Shown here: one piece after another, positions 46,967 through 55,186 of the stretch
How positions within the stretch are numbered: position 1 is the stretch's first letter
How the letters are laid out: each line of letters begins with the position of its first letter
NCBI GenBank assembly: GCA_027487485.1
Contig: JAIYDN010000038.1
Location: forward strand, 1 to 64,000
Origin: Planctomycetaceae bacterium
GTDB lineage: Bacteria; Planctomycetota; Planctomycetia; Pirellulales; Pirellulaceae
DNA: 64,000 nucleotides
Direction: 5' to 3'
Position numbers and translations under genes: made by a program
Notes under the pieces: generated by a model
What the model was told of the DNA's origin: nothing
The model's input: the letters and a program-made list of their open reading frames with translations, nothing else
Databases searched by the model: none

Positions 46967-47457
46967 TCCGAATCGAATCCTTTGGCGTCATCCATGGGTG
47001 CAAAGATGGCCATTCTGGCGTTTAATGCTTCGCACTCTGCTAGCTCGTTTTCTTCTGTCAAACCAAACGACCAAGCCTGTTCGTCATGCTGCTCAATAAC
47101 CTCTTGCCACGTTTCATCGCTTGTCGTCTCCAGCATCAATTCGAGCTTGTCCGCACCATGAAGTCTGGGATCCGTAAGTCCAAGCCGAATGACTTCATGC
47201 TCGTCGAAGTTCGGGGCGGTCTCTAACATCAAACCAACGAACAAGGCAATCGATTCGAAATCTTCAAATCCATACTGTCTTGCACGAAAGACACCGCTCT
47301 TCATACAAAGAAACAGATCCTCGTAGGGAAGCTCATCAACCCGCTCGCCGTAATGCTCCATTGCGTAACGCACCACGCACCGAACTAGATAATCGATGGT
47401 TGGCTTGGCCACGCGTGGCCGAAATGGAGCAATGGCATCAGACGGAACTCGTTGCAT
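46963..47457 (-). CDS. Acidic protein, larger paralogue of the downstream gene
   Basis: A 164-residue acidic protein sharing its central helix-turn pattern with the 126-residue neighbour, which it overlaps by four bases. Its own start is overlapped by 20 bases by the second half of a broken small ORF upstream. No membrane segment or signal peptide is seen. It belongs to the PAAR/DUF4123-led set of genes, so it may help load or neutralise the cargo. Confidence 0.7.
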   Translation of the reverse strand: MQRVPSDAIAPFRPRVAKPTIDYLVRCVVRYAMEHYGERVDELPYEDLFLCMKSGVFRARQYGFEDFESIALFVGLMLETAPNFDEHEVIRLGLTDPRLHGADKLELMLETTSDETWQEVIEQHDEQAWSFGLTEENELAECEALNARMAIFAPMDDAKGFDSE

Positions 47458-47733
47458 CGAAGCCCCCCATTTGCGAAAGGCGTTCCTGTCTTGCTGTCTC
47501 TTGCGTACTTGACTCTTGGAACAATCGGATGCCTTCCATATGTAGAGATCTGTCTGCCAATTCCATCAGGTGCTCAGGCGTTGAGCGATCACGATGGCGA
47601 CCAATTCACGACACTGTCTTCTACTTAAATCACCGTGCAGCCCGAGATGGTGACAGCAACTGCGAAGAAATCTTTCAGCGATCGGTTTTTGTGGCGTTTG
47701 CCCACAATGGATTGTTGATTTCCGATGCCGCAC
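47438..47733 (-). pseudogene. Small gene split by a frame change (55 + 42 codons)
   Basis: A GTG at 47733 opens 55 codons (including ERFLRSCCHHLGLHGDLSRR and QCRELVAIVIAQRLST) ending in TGA at 47566. The continuation lies in another frame, beginning at that TGA (TGATG overlap) and reading MELADRSLHMEGIRLFQESS to a stop at 47438. The second frame also stays open upstream through PEHL, so joining them as RLST-PEHLMELADRSLH reads as one amphipathic helical protein of about 100 residues. Alternatives are two coupled micro-genes or programmed frameshifting. The start has no strong ribosome binding site. Confidence 0.4.
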
Positions 47734-47780
47734 CGTGATAGAGGCGGTTGCCTGTCCGTAAACCGGGGCCAGTAGCCAAT

Positions 47781-47935
47781 GGCATCTGCTTTGTCATTTT
47801 CGAAGCAAAATCAATATCGAATTTCGAACAAAGAATGTCGAAATCCGGAGGAATCCCTACGCCACTTCGTCATTCGGCATTCCAAATTCGGTGTTCGACA
47901 TTCAAAACAGCCTGAATGTAGATGGCGCTGGGCTA
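47781..47935 (+). repeat. Dispersed TTCGACATTCG-type repeat, copy B
   Basis: Matches the reverse complement of 12694-12850 over about 155 bases. It sits in the gap between the broken small ORF and the DUF4123 gene; that gap (47734-48023) holds nothing else that I can support. Confidence 0.85.
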
Positions 47936-48023
47936 GCGACCATCGGCTAATAGTTGCGATTTCAACTACGTTTGACAGTCAGCCGAAGGCGTACTACCCT
48001 CCACTGGAGGCACGAGCTCAAGC

Positions 48024-48566
48024 CTAGACGGTCACAGTCTGCAAGTCTTCGGATTCAATCCCGAGCTTGACGAGCTTGGACGGTTCTTCCCCATCGAGAT
48101 AAAACGCCTGGATCGGCCCAAAAAATGTCCGCAGTTCTTCACGCGAACAGGTGGGCAAGTAAACACGCAGCACACGTGGATCGTAGAACCGAAAGAAGTG
48201 TTCTTGCCCTCCTTCATCTTGCACCACGAATATCTTGCGCAAATGGCGAAAGATCCTGACTGGCTCCGCGCTTGAAGTGAACAATACACCGGCGTTCTCT
48301 CCCCAGTAGGTGATCCAATGGTCCAGGAAATCCGTTTCAGGGTCGATGGAGATAAAGAAAGGCGCAAACAATTCGACCTCTTCTAAAGCGGCTGCCTTTC
48401 CTTTGAACAGCATGCGATTGGGTTGGCCGTATTTGCTTCTTGCCAGATCGATCAGTTCGGGGGCTTGGCAGGCGTCAACAACCGCGTACAGGCGCGCGGA
48501 TGCATCGCCCGATAATTGCGATCGGATCCACAAGGCATTGGGTTCGGATTCAAGATCTGTTGTCAT
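48024..48566 (-). CDS. DUF4123-domain type VI effector adaptor
   Basis: A 180-residue protein with a full DUF4123 domain: LYAVVDACQAPELIDLARSK at the start, LFAPFFISIDPETDFLDHW in the middle, and HLRKIFVVQDEGGQEHFFRF followed by YDPRVLRVYLPTC and FFGPIQAFYLDGE at the end. DUF4123 proteins (Tap/TEC) are adaptors that load effectors or PAAR/VgrG tips before firing. It follows the PAAR gene by 27 bases. Its presence ties the module to type VI secretion rather than to an unrelated PAAR function. Confidence 0.9.
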   Translation of the reverse strand: MTTDLESEPNALWIRSQLSGDASARLYAVVDACQAPELIDLARSKYGQPNRMLFKGKAAALEEVELFAPFFISIDPETDFLDHWITYWGENAGVLFTSSAEPVRIFRHLRKIFVVQDEGGQEHFFRFYDPRVLRVYLPTCSREELRTFFGPIQAFYLDGEEPSKLVKLGIESEDLQTVTV

Positions 48567-48593
48567 GACTCAACACTTAGGATGACTTAGCAC

Positions 48594-48995
48594 TTATAGT
48601 TGTCCGCATTCTGTGCATGGGCCCTTGCACACCAGGGGTGTACCGTCGGCAGCTGCTGCCTTGAATGCACCAGCGGCAGTCGAGGCCCCACCCATTCCAA
48701 ACTCACCAATGATGACCGTGGGACAGCCTGTGGTAATGGTTCCACCATGCATGGTCAGGTCTCCCATGCGAGCCGCCATCATCCCCTCGATTTTGACGGT
48801 TGGGGATCCTTTGGCAATCGTATCCGGCGGCCCAACGCAAACAGCCATGTCACCCACGCGGGCGGCTGGCATGAATCCAATCATCACGGTAGCGGCGCCC
48901 TTGGCAATCGGGCCTCCCACATGCGGAATGGGAGGGGTTCCAGGGGTGGCCATTGGGCAAACGTGCATGTCGCCAATTCTTGCTGCAGGAGGCAT
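48594..48995 (-). CDS. PAAR-domain spike tip protein
   Basis: A 133-residue protein that opens with MPPAARIGDMHVCPM and continues with repeated short strands carrying HVGGPIAKGA, RVGDMAVC, IAKGSPTVKIEG and RMGDLTMHGG. This is the PAAR fold that caps the VgrG spike. A C-terminal segment holds three cysteines (CKGPCTECG) and may be a small metal site or an effector-docking tail; no toxin domain is fused. It is the first gene of the minus-strand module. Spaced AxxIGD/GDxxxH motifs supply the histidine and cysteine ligands for the tip metal in relatives. Confidence 0.93.
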   Translation of the reverse strand: MPPAARIGDMHVCPMATPGTPPIPHVGGPIAKGAATVMIGFMPAARVGDMAVCVGPPDTIAKGSPTVKIEGMMAARMGDLTMHGGTITTGCPTVIIGEFGMGGASTAAGAFKAAAADGTPLVCKGPCTECGQL

Positions 48996-49296
48996 ATCAA
49001 CCTTTCCTAGGTACTATCCCGAACATCAACATAAGCCGTAGGCGCTAGTCTTAGTATTGCGCAAATCGAAATTCCAAGACCCGCACCCGTGGGAAACGTG
49101 GTTCCTCGTACTCAGCACCAGCGGCACTCGTACTCGACTAAGCGTGTTTCGAGTACGAGTACCATTTCATTGAGTACGAGTACGATTGGATCCGGAAGTC
49201 CGCATCGCGGCTTCCGAATCCACCCGTAATCCTTAAATACCTATCCGTTGCCGCAGTGTGACATGCATTCCTAAAAAGAATTTAAACTGTTCGCTG
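48996..49296. other. Intergenic region with dispersed repeats
   Basis: Holds a short GCCGTAGGCGCTAG motif (49031-49048) and the inverted copy B of the GTACTC repeat (49147-49185). No gene is seen. Confidence 0.6.
49147..49185 (-). repeat. Dispersed GTACTC-rich repeat, copy B
   Basis: GAGTACGAGTACCATTTCAT and on to GAGTACGAGTACGA is the reverse complement of copy A at 12526-12570. Confidence 0.85.
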
Positions 49297-49659
49297 TTAC
49301 TTCAAAGCGTTGCCACCATTGCCCCCTTTGAACTTCCCTTCTTGATCAAAAAACTGAATGCAGCCAATACCGTTGTCGTCGGACTTTGCAAGGTTCAACA
49401 ACAGGGAACCATCCGCGTTGTAAAGCTCCAGATTGGGATTGCCTTTCGAGTTTGCGAAAAGTGCGGCCCGCGTCTTTCCTGTGTCATCGACAATGACCAG
49501 TTTCTCAGTGGTGACCGACTTGGCTTTCAATGCGTCACTAAAAGCAGCACCCAACGAAAAAGCCATTAGAGGTATCAAAATCAAGGACAGTTTCAGTCTG
49601 CATCCACTCGATTCAAGCTTTGCGATACGTTCTTCAAACTTTGCAAGATTTTCCGACAT
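49297..49659 (-). CDS. Small single-pass membrane protein with N-terminal coiled coil
   Basis: A 120-residue protein. Residues 1-18 (MSENLAKFEERIAKLESS) form an amphipathic heptad helix. A membrane segment follows (LKLSLILIPLMAFSLGAAF), then a small beta domain with TEKLVIVDDTGKTRAALFA and NPNLELYNADGSLLLNL. The last pattern (strand, DxxGK, RAALF, then NxxLxLxxxDG) is that of short exported or membrane proteins of unknown function. GAAAGG stands eight bases upstream of the ATG. It is isolated, with no neighbour on its operon. Confidence 0.7.
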   Translation of the reverse strand: MSENLAKFEERIAKLESSGCRLKLSLILIPLMAFSLGAAFSDALKAKSVTTEKLVIVDDTGKTRAALFANSKGNPNLELYNADGSLLLNLAKSDDNGIGCIQFFDQEGKFKGGNGGNALK

Positions 49660-50021
49660 GTTTGCTACCTTTCTAGGATCTATGAAATACCAAGTTCACA
49701 ATCGAACATCAGACTATCTTCATCGAAAGCAACCGCGTCAAGCACTAGCACCTTGCTTTGTTGAGCCGCAGGCGCTAGCCGCGTTGAATTGAACTGAGTC
49801 AGATACGTGGTCGCGGCTAGCGCCTCAAGTTAGGACGAAAACGATGCTCTTCACAGAATTGAGGCCAAGGATTTACATGTTGATTGTCGATCTTGCCATT
49901 CGGAGGAATCGTCCTGAAAATCATCTGTTGCAACTTGTTCATCCATGTTGCTGCACGGTGTTCAAAAGCGTGCATCGATACTTAGGCACTTCTTGACGTG
50001 GAAGCTTGCCTGGTGATGCTT
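49660..50021. other. Intergenic region with a palindromic repeat
   Basis: No gene is recognised. The main feature is the inverted repeat at 49761-49828, listed separately. Confidence 0.6.
49761..49828. repeat. Inverted repeat of the GGCGCTAGCC family
   Basis: TTGAGCCGCAGGCGCTAGCC with GCG, then 28 bases, then CGCGGCTAGCGCCTCAA: a nearly complete inverted repeat with an inner GGCGCTAGCC palindrome. Related single arms occur at 45469 and 49031. It is REP-like in build and lies beyond the end of the MacB-type gene. Confidence 0.8.
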
Positions 50022-51389
50022 CTAAAGCGATTGCGCGACGGGTGTTCGGTAAGCGCTCATCGATGGGATCAATCCGGCCAACACCCCGATCACAATCAGG
50101 CCTGGAACGATTAGAACTTCTTGCCAAGATTGAATATCCAGAAAATGGATTTGGACCCCAGTTGCAAGTTCTGTCCATGGGTTCGCAATCGGTCCAACAG
50201 CATGGCCAGCAACCCAGCCGATTCCACCGCCGATCAAAGCGATCAAAATCGACTCGATCAAAATGATATAGGTGATGTGATCGCGCGATGCACCTAGGGC
50301 TCGCATCACTGCGATATCTCGTTTTCGTTCGCTCATGCTGTTGTAGATGCTAACCAAAATAGAGATAGCGCTAACAACGCAAACCATACTTGTTAATGCC
50401 AGCAAAGCCCATTTGATGGGTTTCACAAAGAACCCCAACAGTCCATTGATCTCGCTGATCGGTGAAACCGCCTGTGCAAACAAGGTTTTATTGACTTGGC
50501 GTTCCAACTGAATCGCATTCATGCCGCTTGGCTTGATAAGAATCGCGGTCACCTCTCTCTTCTCGATTGGCAATCGCACTTTCGACAATACAGACTCGCG
50601 TTCCGGTGCTTTGGCGGTTCCAGGCTTTTCGATACCAGACTGTTCATCGCGATCCGGCGCGACGTGACCTGCTAGAAGATAAAACCCTTCAATGTTCACA
50701 AACGCACCTCGATCGTTCGGAGTCCCCGTTGGTGCCAAGATCCCAACCACATGGAATGCTTCATCGTGAGCGACTCCGCCGGCAGCGCCGTGCGAGGCAA
50801 AAATCTCGCTGCCAATTCCAAGCTTCATTTCGGCCGCGACTTGCGATCCGATCACCGCTTCAAAGTACCCATGCTCTTCCGAATAATCAACGAAGTTTCG
50901 ACCTTTGGTAAACGTGTAGGGTAAGTCGTCTCCATGGCGCAATTCGTTAAAGTAATCTGGAGTGGTTCCTACGCAGCGAAATGGACCTACGTAGTCACCC
51001 ATACATAACGGGATTGCGAATCCGCCTCGCATGTACTTGGAGTATTTGCCGTCGCGTTCCGGTTCATCTACGACCCCGCCGACGCGAGCGATCTCCTTTT
51101 GGCGACCATCACCAGGCAGATATTCCATGTAGTACGAGTATTTCACATTCTCCACGGGGCGACTCAAAAAGAACACCGTGTTGAATGTGAGTTGAATGGA
51201 GCTTCCCTTTGCACCAACAATCAGGTTGTAGCCAACATTGCTAGTCCGCTCGAAGGTCTTTTCGACGACTCCCGAGATGGTCAAAACAACAACCACAAGG
51301 GCGACGCCCAAAGCCATTGAAAGAATGGTTAGGGCCGTGGGGAGCTTACGATAGAGTAGATTTCGTACGGCGATCGAAAATAGATTCAT
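50022..51389 (-). CDS. ABC transporter permease, MacB/FtsX type
   Basis: A 455-residue membrane protein with one N-terminal membrane segment (LPTALTILSMALGVALVVVV), a large extracytoplasmic domain (residues about 45-310) and three C-terminal segments, the layout of the MacB/LolC/FtsX permease family. MSERKRDIAVMRALGASRDH near the second segment is the family's coupling sequence. It lies 33 bases after the ATPase gene on the same strand, with which it should form the transporter. The family includes lipoprotein sorters and mechanotransducers; the cargo cannot be told from sequence. Confidence 0.9.
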   Translation of the reverse strand: MNLFSIAVRNLLYRKLPTALTILSMALGVALVVVVLTISGVVEKTFERTSNVGYNLIVGAKGSSIQLTFNTVFFLSRPVENVKYSYYMEYLPGDGRQKEIARVGGVVDEPERDGKYSKYMRGGFAIPLCMGDYVGPFRCVGTTPDYFNELRHGDDLPYTFTKGRNFVDYSEEHGYFEAVIGSQVAAEMKLGIGSEIFASHGAAGGVAHDEAFHVVGILAPTGTPNDRGAFVNIEGFYLLAGHVAPDRDEQSGIEKPGTAKAPERESVLSKVRLPIEKREVTAILIKPSGMNAIQLERQVNKTLFAQAVSPISEINGLLGFFVKPIKWALLALTSMVCVVSAISILVSIYNSMSERKRDIAVMRALGASRDHITYIILIESILIALIGGGIGWVAGHAVGPIANPWTELATGVQIHFLDIQSWQEVLIVPGLIVIGVLAGLIPSMSAYRTPVAQSL

Positions 51390-51422
51390 TTGGAATTCGT
51401 TGGTCGAGTGTTTTCGAAGGCT

Positions 51423-52094
51423 CTAGGAAGCAGCTTTTGGGCGATTGAGTTTCTCGAGGCGTTCAACACGCCCAAACCGGCTCGAAATTTCATCGCTGTG
51501 CGTCACCATCAAGATCGCCACGTTGTCTTCGCGGCAAACCTCTTGTATCAGTTCAATGATACGATCTTGATTTGCGGGGTCCACGTTGGCGGTTGGCTCA
51601 TCGGCCAGCAGCAGACGTGGCTTATTAGCAAGAGCGCGTGCGACTGCCACCCGCTGCTGTTGACCCACGGACATTTGCGAGGGCAGATAGTGCATTCGAT
51701 CGGCCAGGCCCACTCGCTCGATCAGTTCCTTGGCCCGCTCGAGGTTCATTTTCTTTCGCGCGAAGGTCATGCCAAGCTTCACGTTTTCCAGTGCCGTGAA
51801 CGCAGGCAGCAGATTGAACGTTTGGAAAACGTAGCCCATCTTTGCAGCTCGAATACGATCCCGGCCCGTTTCTGAAAATTTCGTCAGTTCCATTCCGTCC
51901 AGCTTGATCGAGCCACTATCTGACCCAACGATGCCGGAGATCAAATGCAACAGAGTCGTTTTACCGCCACCACTTTCGCCACGTAGGACGACTTGCTCCC
52001 CTTCGGAGATGCTAAGTCTTGGCATATCGATGATACTGATTCGGTTCCCGTCTGGGTCGACATACGACTTCTTCAAATCGACGATTTCAAGCAT
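51423..52094 (-). CDS. ABC transporter ATPase, LolD/MacB type
   Basis: A 223-residue ATPase from the ATG at 52094 (a GTG four codons upstream is also open). Walker A is RGESGGGKTTLLHLISG, the signature is SVGQQQRVAVARAL, Walker B is LLLADEPTANVD and the switch histidine is in MVTHSDEI. This matches LolD/FtsE-like ATPases serving permeases with large periplasmic domains, and the permease gene follows directly. It sits seven bases after the smpB stop. Confidence 0.95.
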   Translation of the reverse strand: MLEIVDLKKSYVDPDGNRISIIDMPRLSISEGEQVVLRGESGGGKTTLLHLISGIVGSDSGSIKLDGMELTKFSETGRDRIRAAKMGYVFQTFNLLPAFTALENVKLGMTFARKKMNLERAKELIERVGLADRMHYLPSQMSVGQQQRVAVARALANKPRLLLADEPTANVDPANQDRIIELIQEVCREDNVAILMVTHSDEISSRFGRVERLEKLNRPKAAS

Positions 52095-52113
52095 GTTGCC
52101 TTGCACGGTCCAC

Positions 52114-52665
52114 CTAGCCTATCTTGCGATTCTTCATGACGCGTTGAATCTCTCGGTTCGCATCCGCCTTCTTCAGCGTCTCACGTTTGTCGTGAGCTTT
52201 CTTTCCCTTGCAAACAGCGATTACGCACTTCGCGACACCTCGGTCGGTGAAATAGACTCGCAGAGGCACCATGGTCAAGCCGCGTTCTTTGGCTCGGCCG
52301 GCAAACCTTGCGATTTCCCGTTGGTGCAGCAGCAGCTTTCTGATTCTTTTGGTGGGGTGGTTCCAAATACTTGCTTGACGATATTCATCGATCTCGCAGC
52401 CCACCAGCCACATTTCTCCGTTCGTCAAACGCGCGTACGCTTCTTCGATGGAACAGCGACCATTGCGAAGGCTCTTCACTTCGCTGCCGTGAAGCACGAT
52501 CCCACACTCGACCGAATCGAGTATCTCGTACTGATGACGAGCCTTACGGTTCTCGGTGACCATCTTGTGAGTTGGGGCGTTAGTCGCCTTCACTTCGGCG
52601 GCTTTGCCTTCTTTCTTTTTAGGCTTCGACGAGGGAGCCGTTGGTTGAGCTTTCTTTTTGTTCAA
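52114..52665 (-). CDS. smpB: SsrA (tmRNA)-binding protein
   Basis: SmpB carries tmRNA to stalled ribosomes for trans-translation. The frame opens with a TTG at 52665, two bases after the upstream stop, giving 183 residues. The family body starts near residue 36 (TENRKARHQYEILDSVECGI) and holds GSEVKSLRNGRCSIEEAYAR, WLVGCEIDEYRQ and a basic tail (KGKKAHDKRETLKKADANRE). The 34 residues before it are lysine-rich; either they are a real extension, as in some planctomycetes, or translation begins at the ATG at 52563. ssrA is not in the window. Confidence 0.95.
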   Translation of the reverse strand: MNKKKAQPTAPSSKPKKKEGKAAEVKATNAPTHKMVTENRKARHQYEILDSVECGIVLHGSEVKSLRNGRCSIEEAYARLTNGEMWLVGCEIDEYRQASIWNHPTKRIRKLLLHQREIARFAGRAKERGLTMVPLRVYFTDRGVAKCVIAVCKGKKAHDKRETLKKADANREIQRVMKNRKIG

Positions 52666-52667
52666 GC

Positions 52668-54506
52668 TTATGGTTTCGTTGGCAGAATGGTCGCACGGGC
52701 AGGATTGGCATCTTGGAATTCGAAAACGGCAAAGGTCGAATTCGAATCGTCGTCAGCAGGGTAGAGCATTGGAAGCAACAGAGGCGACTGACGCAATACT
52801 CTTCTGTCCAACAAAACATACCTTATGCCATACTGGTTACGAAGATCAAGGAGCTTTTGTTCTGTCCAAGGCTGCAAGATTTTTTGTTCGTTAAACTGAT
52901 ATGCATTCGCAAGTCGACTCCCCCATTCAACCAGGGCAACGGCGTTTTGCGGAGCATCTTTCCAGCAAGCCAATTCGGCGCGACCCGTGTGCCATTTGAA
53001 GGATTGCTGGCGCCGAGGAGTCAGCCACAGCCCGTCCTTGTCTGTGTTTTCCCTAATCCACCCGCAAACTGCCACCCAATCACGATAGTGTTTTTGCTGA
53101 TCTTCAAGCGTATCGGTCTTGACGATCAGATGAGCTTTGTCACCTGCCGGGATGGTCTCTCGGAAAGCTCCATCCAAGCGCACGTAAAGCAGTAAATAGC
53201 CTGGACACAAGATAGCGAGCCATACCAACCATCGCATTCTTTTCGGCTTCGTCTGATGGACAATCCAGCCTGATCCAAACGCAATCGCAACCGCTCCGAT
53301 CATCATAGGCATTGCCACATCGTTCCATCGAAACCAGTAAAAACGCAGGATTTTAGCCGCGATTTCTGGCCGCTGGGTCGAAAAAACCAGATCGATGGTC
53401 AGCCCCATCATCGCGATTGCAAAAGCGAACAATCCACATCCAAAGATAAACTGAATCCCGCGTGGGAGGCTTCGGAAAGCAAGCTGCCAATCCATCGCCA
53501 TCGACCAAAACAAATTAGGGAGATACTTCGGCACTTCGGCTTCGACAGCTATCTGGCCGGATTTCTTGGAGGGCTTCGAGAAGGCAATCGCAACAAGGAA
53601 GAACAACGCGATCAGAAGCTCTGCTCCAAACCATCGCCATCGTTCAGGACTGAAACGGGTAGGAACCAAATGATGCCCTAGTCGAAGGTATGCCTGCTTG
53701 ACAGCACTTTCCGTTGCAACAGAGGTCGTAGCGTTCCAGTCAATCAAAAGTGCAGGCAAAGCACCAATCATCACACCGAAAAAGCAAAGGAGCCAGCCGT
53801 TCCTATTGGTACCGATCCAATGCCTAAATCGCATCGTCCATGGGTTAGAAATACCCAACTGTCGTGGATCTGTCCCCGCAAAGTCGAGAAAAAACGAAAC
53901 ACAAGCGACGCACAAAATGACCCATATCCCGGTCACCACGTGAAATGCACTTGCGAACCCTAAAAACGCCCAGGCATAAGTCCATCGCCGGCGAATCGCC
54001 ATCGCAAGTCCAAGGAAGATAAAGGCGTATGCGACACCCTTCGATTCGCAACCACCTATTACCCATTCGCCCGCCCAGTGTCCCCAGTGCATGCCGCAAA
54101 GCCAAATGATTCCCCAGACGGTTCCTGTCATAGGCATATACTGATGCAACGGTCCCGAATTGCGATCAATAACCCACAGCGACCTTGCTAAAAAAGTCCA
54201 AGACGATGCCAAGGCGATCCAAACAAGGAATCGGCCGGTCCAAACCGCTTGGGAAATCTCGAACCATTGAGTCAGATATCCAAACGTGGCAAAGAAAAGC
54301 CAATGCGCATCGCCCGATTCCAAGAAAAGATCCCCCTTCCCAAAACTGGGATCCCAGAAATGAGCTGCTTTGGTCCAATAATGAGGTTCGTTCACCGAAG
54401 GGACTGAATAACCAGCGTAAACCAGAAAAACACAGAACACTCCCACCAAATCCAACCAAATCGACTGAGCGATCGCTCGAACAGATTCCGTTTTGGGATT
54501 TGCCAT
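52668..54506 (-). CDS. DUF6798-like polytopic membrane protein
   Basis: A 612-residue protein from the ATG at 54506 (MANPKTESVRAIAQ); the frame runs 24 codons further upstream. About ten to twelve hydrophobic segments span residues 20-490, including VGVFCVFLVYAGYSVPSV and TGTVWGIIWLCGMHWGHWAG. The first extramembrane loop reads NEPHYWTKAAHFWDPSF, as in a planctomycete-rich family that I remember as DUF6798. A soluble tail with YRDWVAVCGWIRENT and WLTPRRQQSFKWHTGRAELA follows. The tail pattern recalls glycosyltransferases of the GT-C kind, but this is not established. It is the first gene of the operon with smpB and the ABC transporter. Confidence 0.75.
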   Translation of the reverse strand: MANPKTESVRAIAQSIWLDLVGVFCVFLVYAGYSVPSVNEPHYWTKAAHFWDPSFGKGDLFLESGDAHWLFFATFGYLTQWFEISQAVWTGRFLVWIALASSWTFLARSLWVIDRNSGPLHQYMPMTGTVWGIIWLCGMHWGHWAGEWVIGGCESKGVAYAFIFLGLAMAIRRRWTYAWAFLGFASAFHVVTGIWVILCVACVSFFLDFAGTDPRQLGISNPWTMRFRHWIGTNRNGWLLCFFGVMIGALPALLIDWNATTSVATESAVKQAYLRLGHHLVPTRFSPERWRWFGAELLIALFFLVAIAFSKPSKKSGQIAVEAEVPKYLPNLFWSMAMDWQLAFRSLPRGIQFIFGCGLFAFAIAMMGLTIDLVFSTQRPEIAAKILRFYWFRWNDVAMPMMIGAVAIAFGSGWIVHQTKPKRMRWLVWLAILCPGYLLLYVRLDGAFRETIPAGDKAHLIVKTDTLEDQQKHYRDWVAVCGWIRENTDKDGLWLTPRRQQSFKWHTGRAELACWKDAPQNAVALVEWGSRLANAYQFNEQKILQPWTEQKLLDLRNQYGIRYVLLDRRVLRQSPLLLPMLYPADDDSNSTFAVFEFQDANPARATILPTKP

Positions 54507-54650
54507 GGTAAAGCGGTACTCCGGAGGAACAACGGTTTTAAAGATGGAAACCAGTGACGATTGAGCAGCCAGAAGCAATCTTCAAGTAAATTTTTGGAAA
54601 ATTCTTCTTGACAGCCCCGCGTTTTTCTTGACTGTCACACAGTTGCATTT

Positions 54651-54776
54651 AGAGTTGGAGGTACATCGATCAAGTGCGTAGCCATTCAAAGCCATCTTGA
54701 GCAGCATCAAGCAGATTGAATCTACAACCATTTTAGGAGTTGGGTATTTTGCCCAAGGATCAGAGGAAGGGAAGTC
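54651..54776 (+). promoter_or_regulatory. csrA leader with several GGA motifs
   Basis: The csrA ribosome binding site is AGGAAGG at 54764-54770, seven bases before the ATG. The leader carries further GGA triplets (near 54657, 54736, 54757 and 54764), the core that CsrA binds in its own mRNA in other bacteria. Autoregulation is therefore possible but is only inferred. A TTGACA at 54608-54613 could be a -35 box; no good -10 is seen. Confidence 0.4.
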
Positions 54777-54995
54777 ATGTTAGTACTATCTCGAAAAAAG
54801 AACGAGAGCATCGTCATCAATAATGAGATCACGATCGTCGTGGTCGAAATTCGTGGCGACAAAGTCCGTCTAGGGGTGGAAGCCCCTCGCGAGGTGCCCG
54901 TGCATCGCCGTGAGGTTTTTGACGCGATCCAGCGAAATCTAGATGACCAGGGAAACGAACAAGCCCGCGAGCCAGAGCGGACAGAAGAGATTTAA
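54777..54995 (+). CDS. csrA: Carbon storage regulator CsrA
   Basis: A 72-residue mRNA-binding regulator. The first 45 residues are a full CsrA fold (MLVLSRKKNESIVINNEITI, then VEIRGDKVRLGVEAPREVPV and HRREVFDAI), including the RNA-contacting arginines in LSRK and the VHR stretch. The C-terminal 20 residues are acidic and are not conserved in the family. It acts by blocking or exposing ribosome binding sites in target mRNAs. No FliW gene is nearby. Confidence 0.97.
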   Translation: MLVLSRKKNESIVINNEITIVVVEIRGDKVRLGVEAPREVPVHRREVFDAIQRNLDDQGNEQAREPERTEEI

Positions 54996-55113
54996 ATTCT
55001 TGGGCGCCATTTTGGACAAGTTCCACACTGGCATTCATGTCTCGACTTGACAGGTAATTGGAAGCTCGTACACTGTCGCAAAGTAGTGAATCAAAAACGG
55101 TTCACGACACCAT

Positions 55114-55186
55114 GGCCCCGTCGTCTAGAGGCCTAGGACATCGCCCTTTCACGGCGGTAACACGGGTTCGACTCCCGTCGGGGTCA
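55114..55186 (+). tRNA. tRNA-Glu (TTC)
   Basis: 73 bases that fold into a complete cloverleaf: acceptor GGCCCCG with CGGGGTC (one G-T pair) and discriminator A; anticodon stem TCGCC with GGCGG (last pair T-G) and loop CTTTCAC with anticodon TTC; T arm ACGGG, loop TTCGACT, CCCGT. No CCA is encoded. A terminator follows. Confidence 0.95.

Noticed and set aside
47280-47738. Plus-strand frame of 152 codons
   Set aside because: Antisense to the acidic paralogue gene and the broken small ORF, with no motif.
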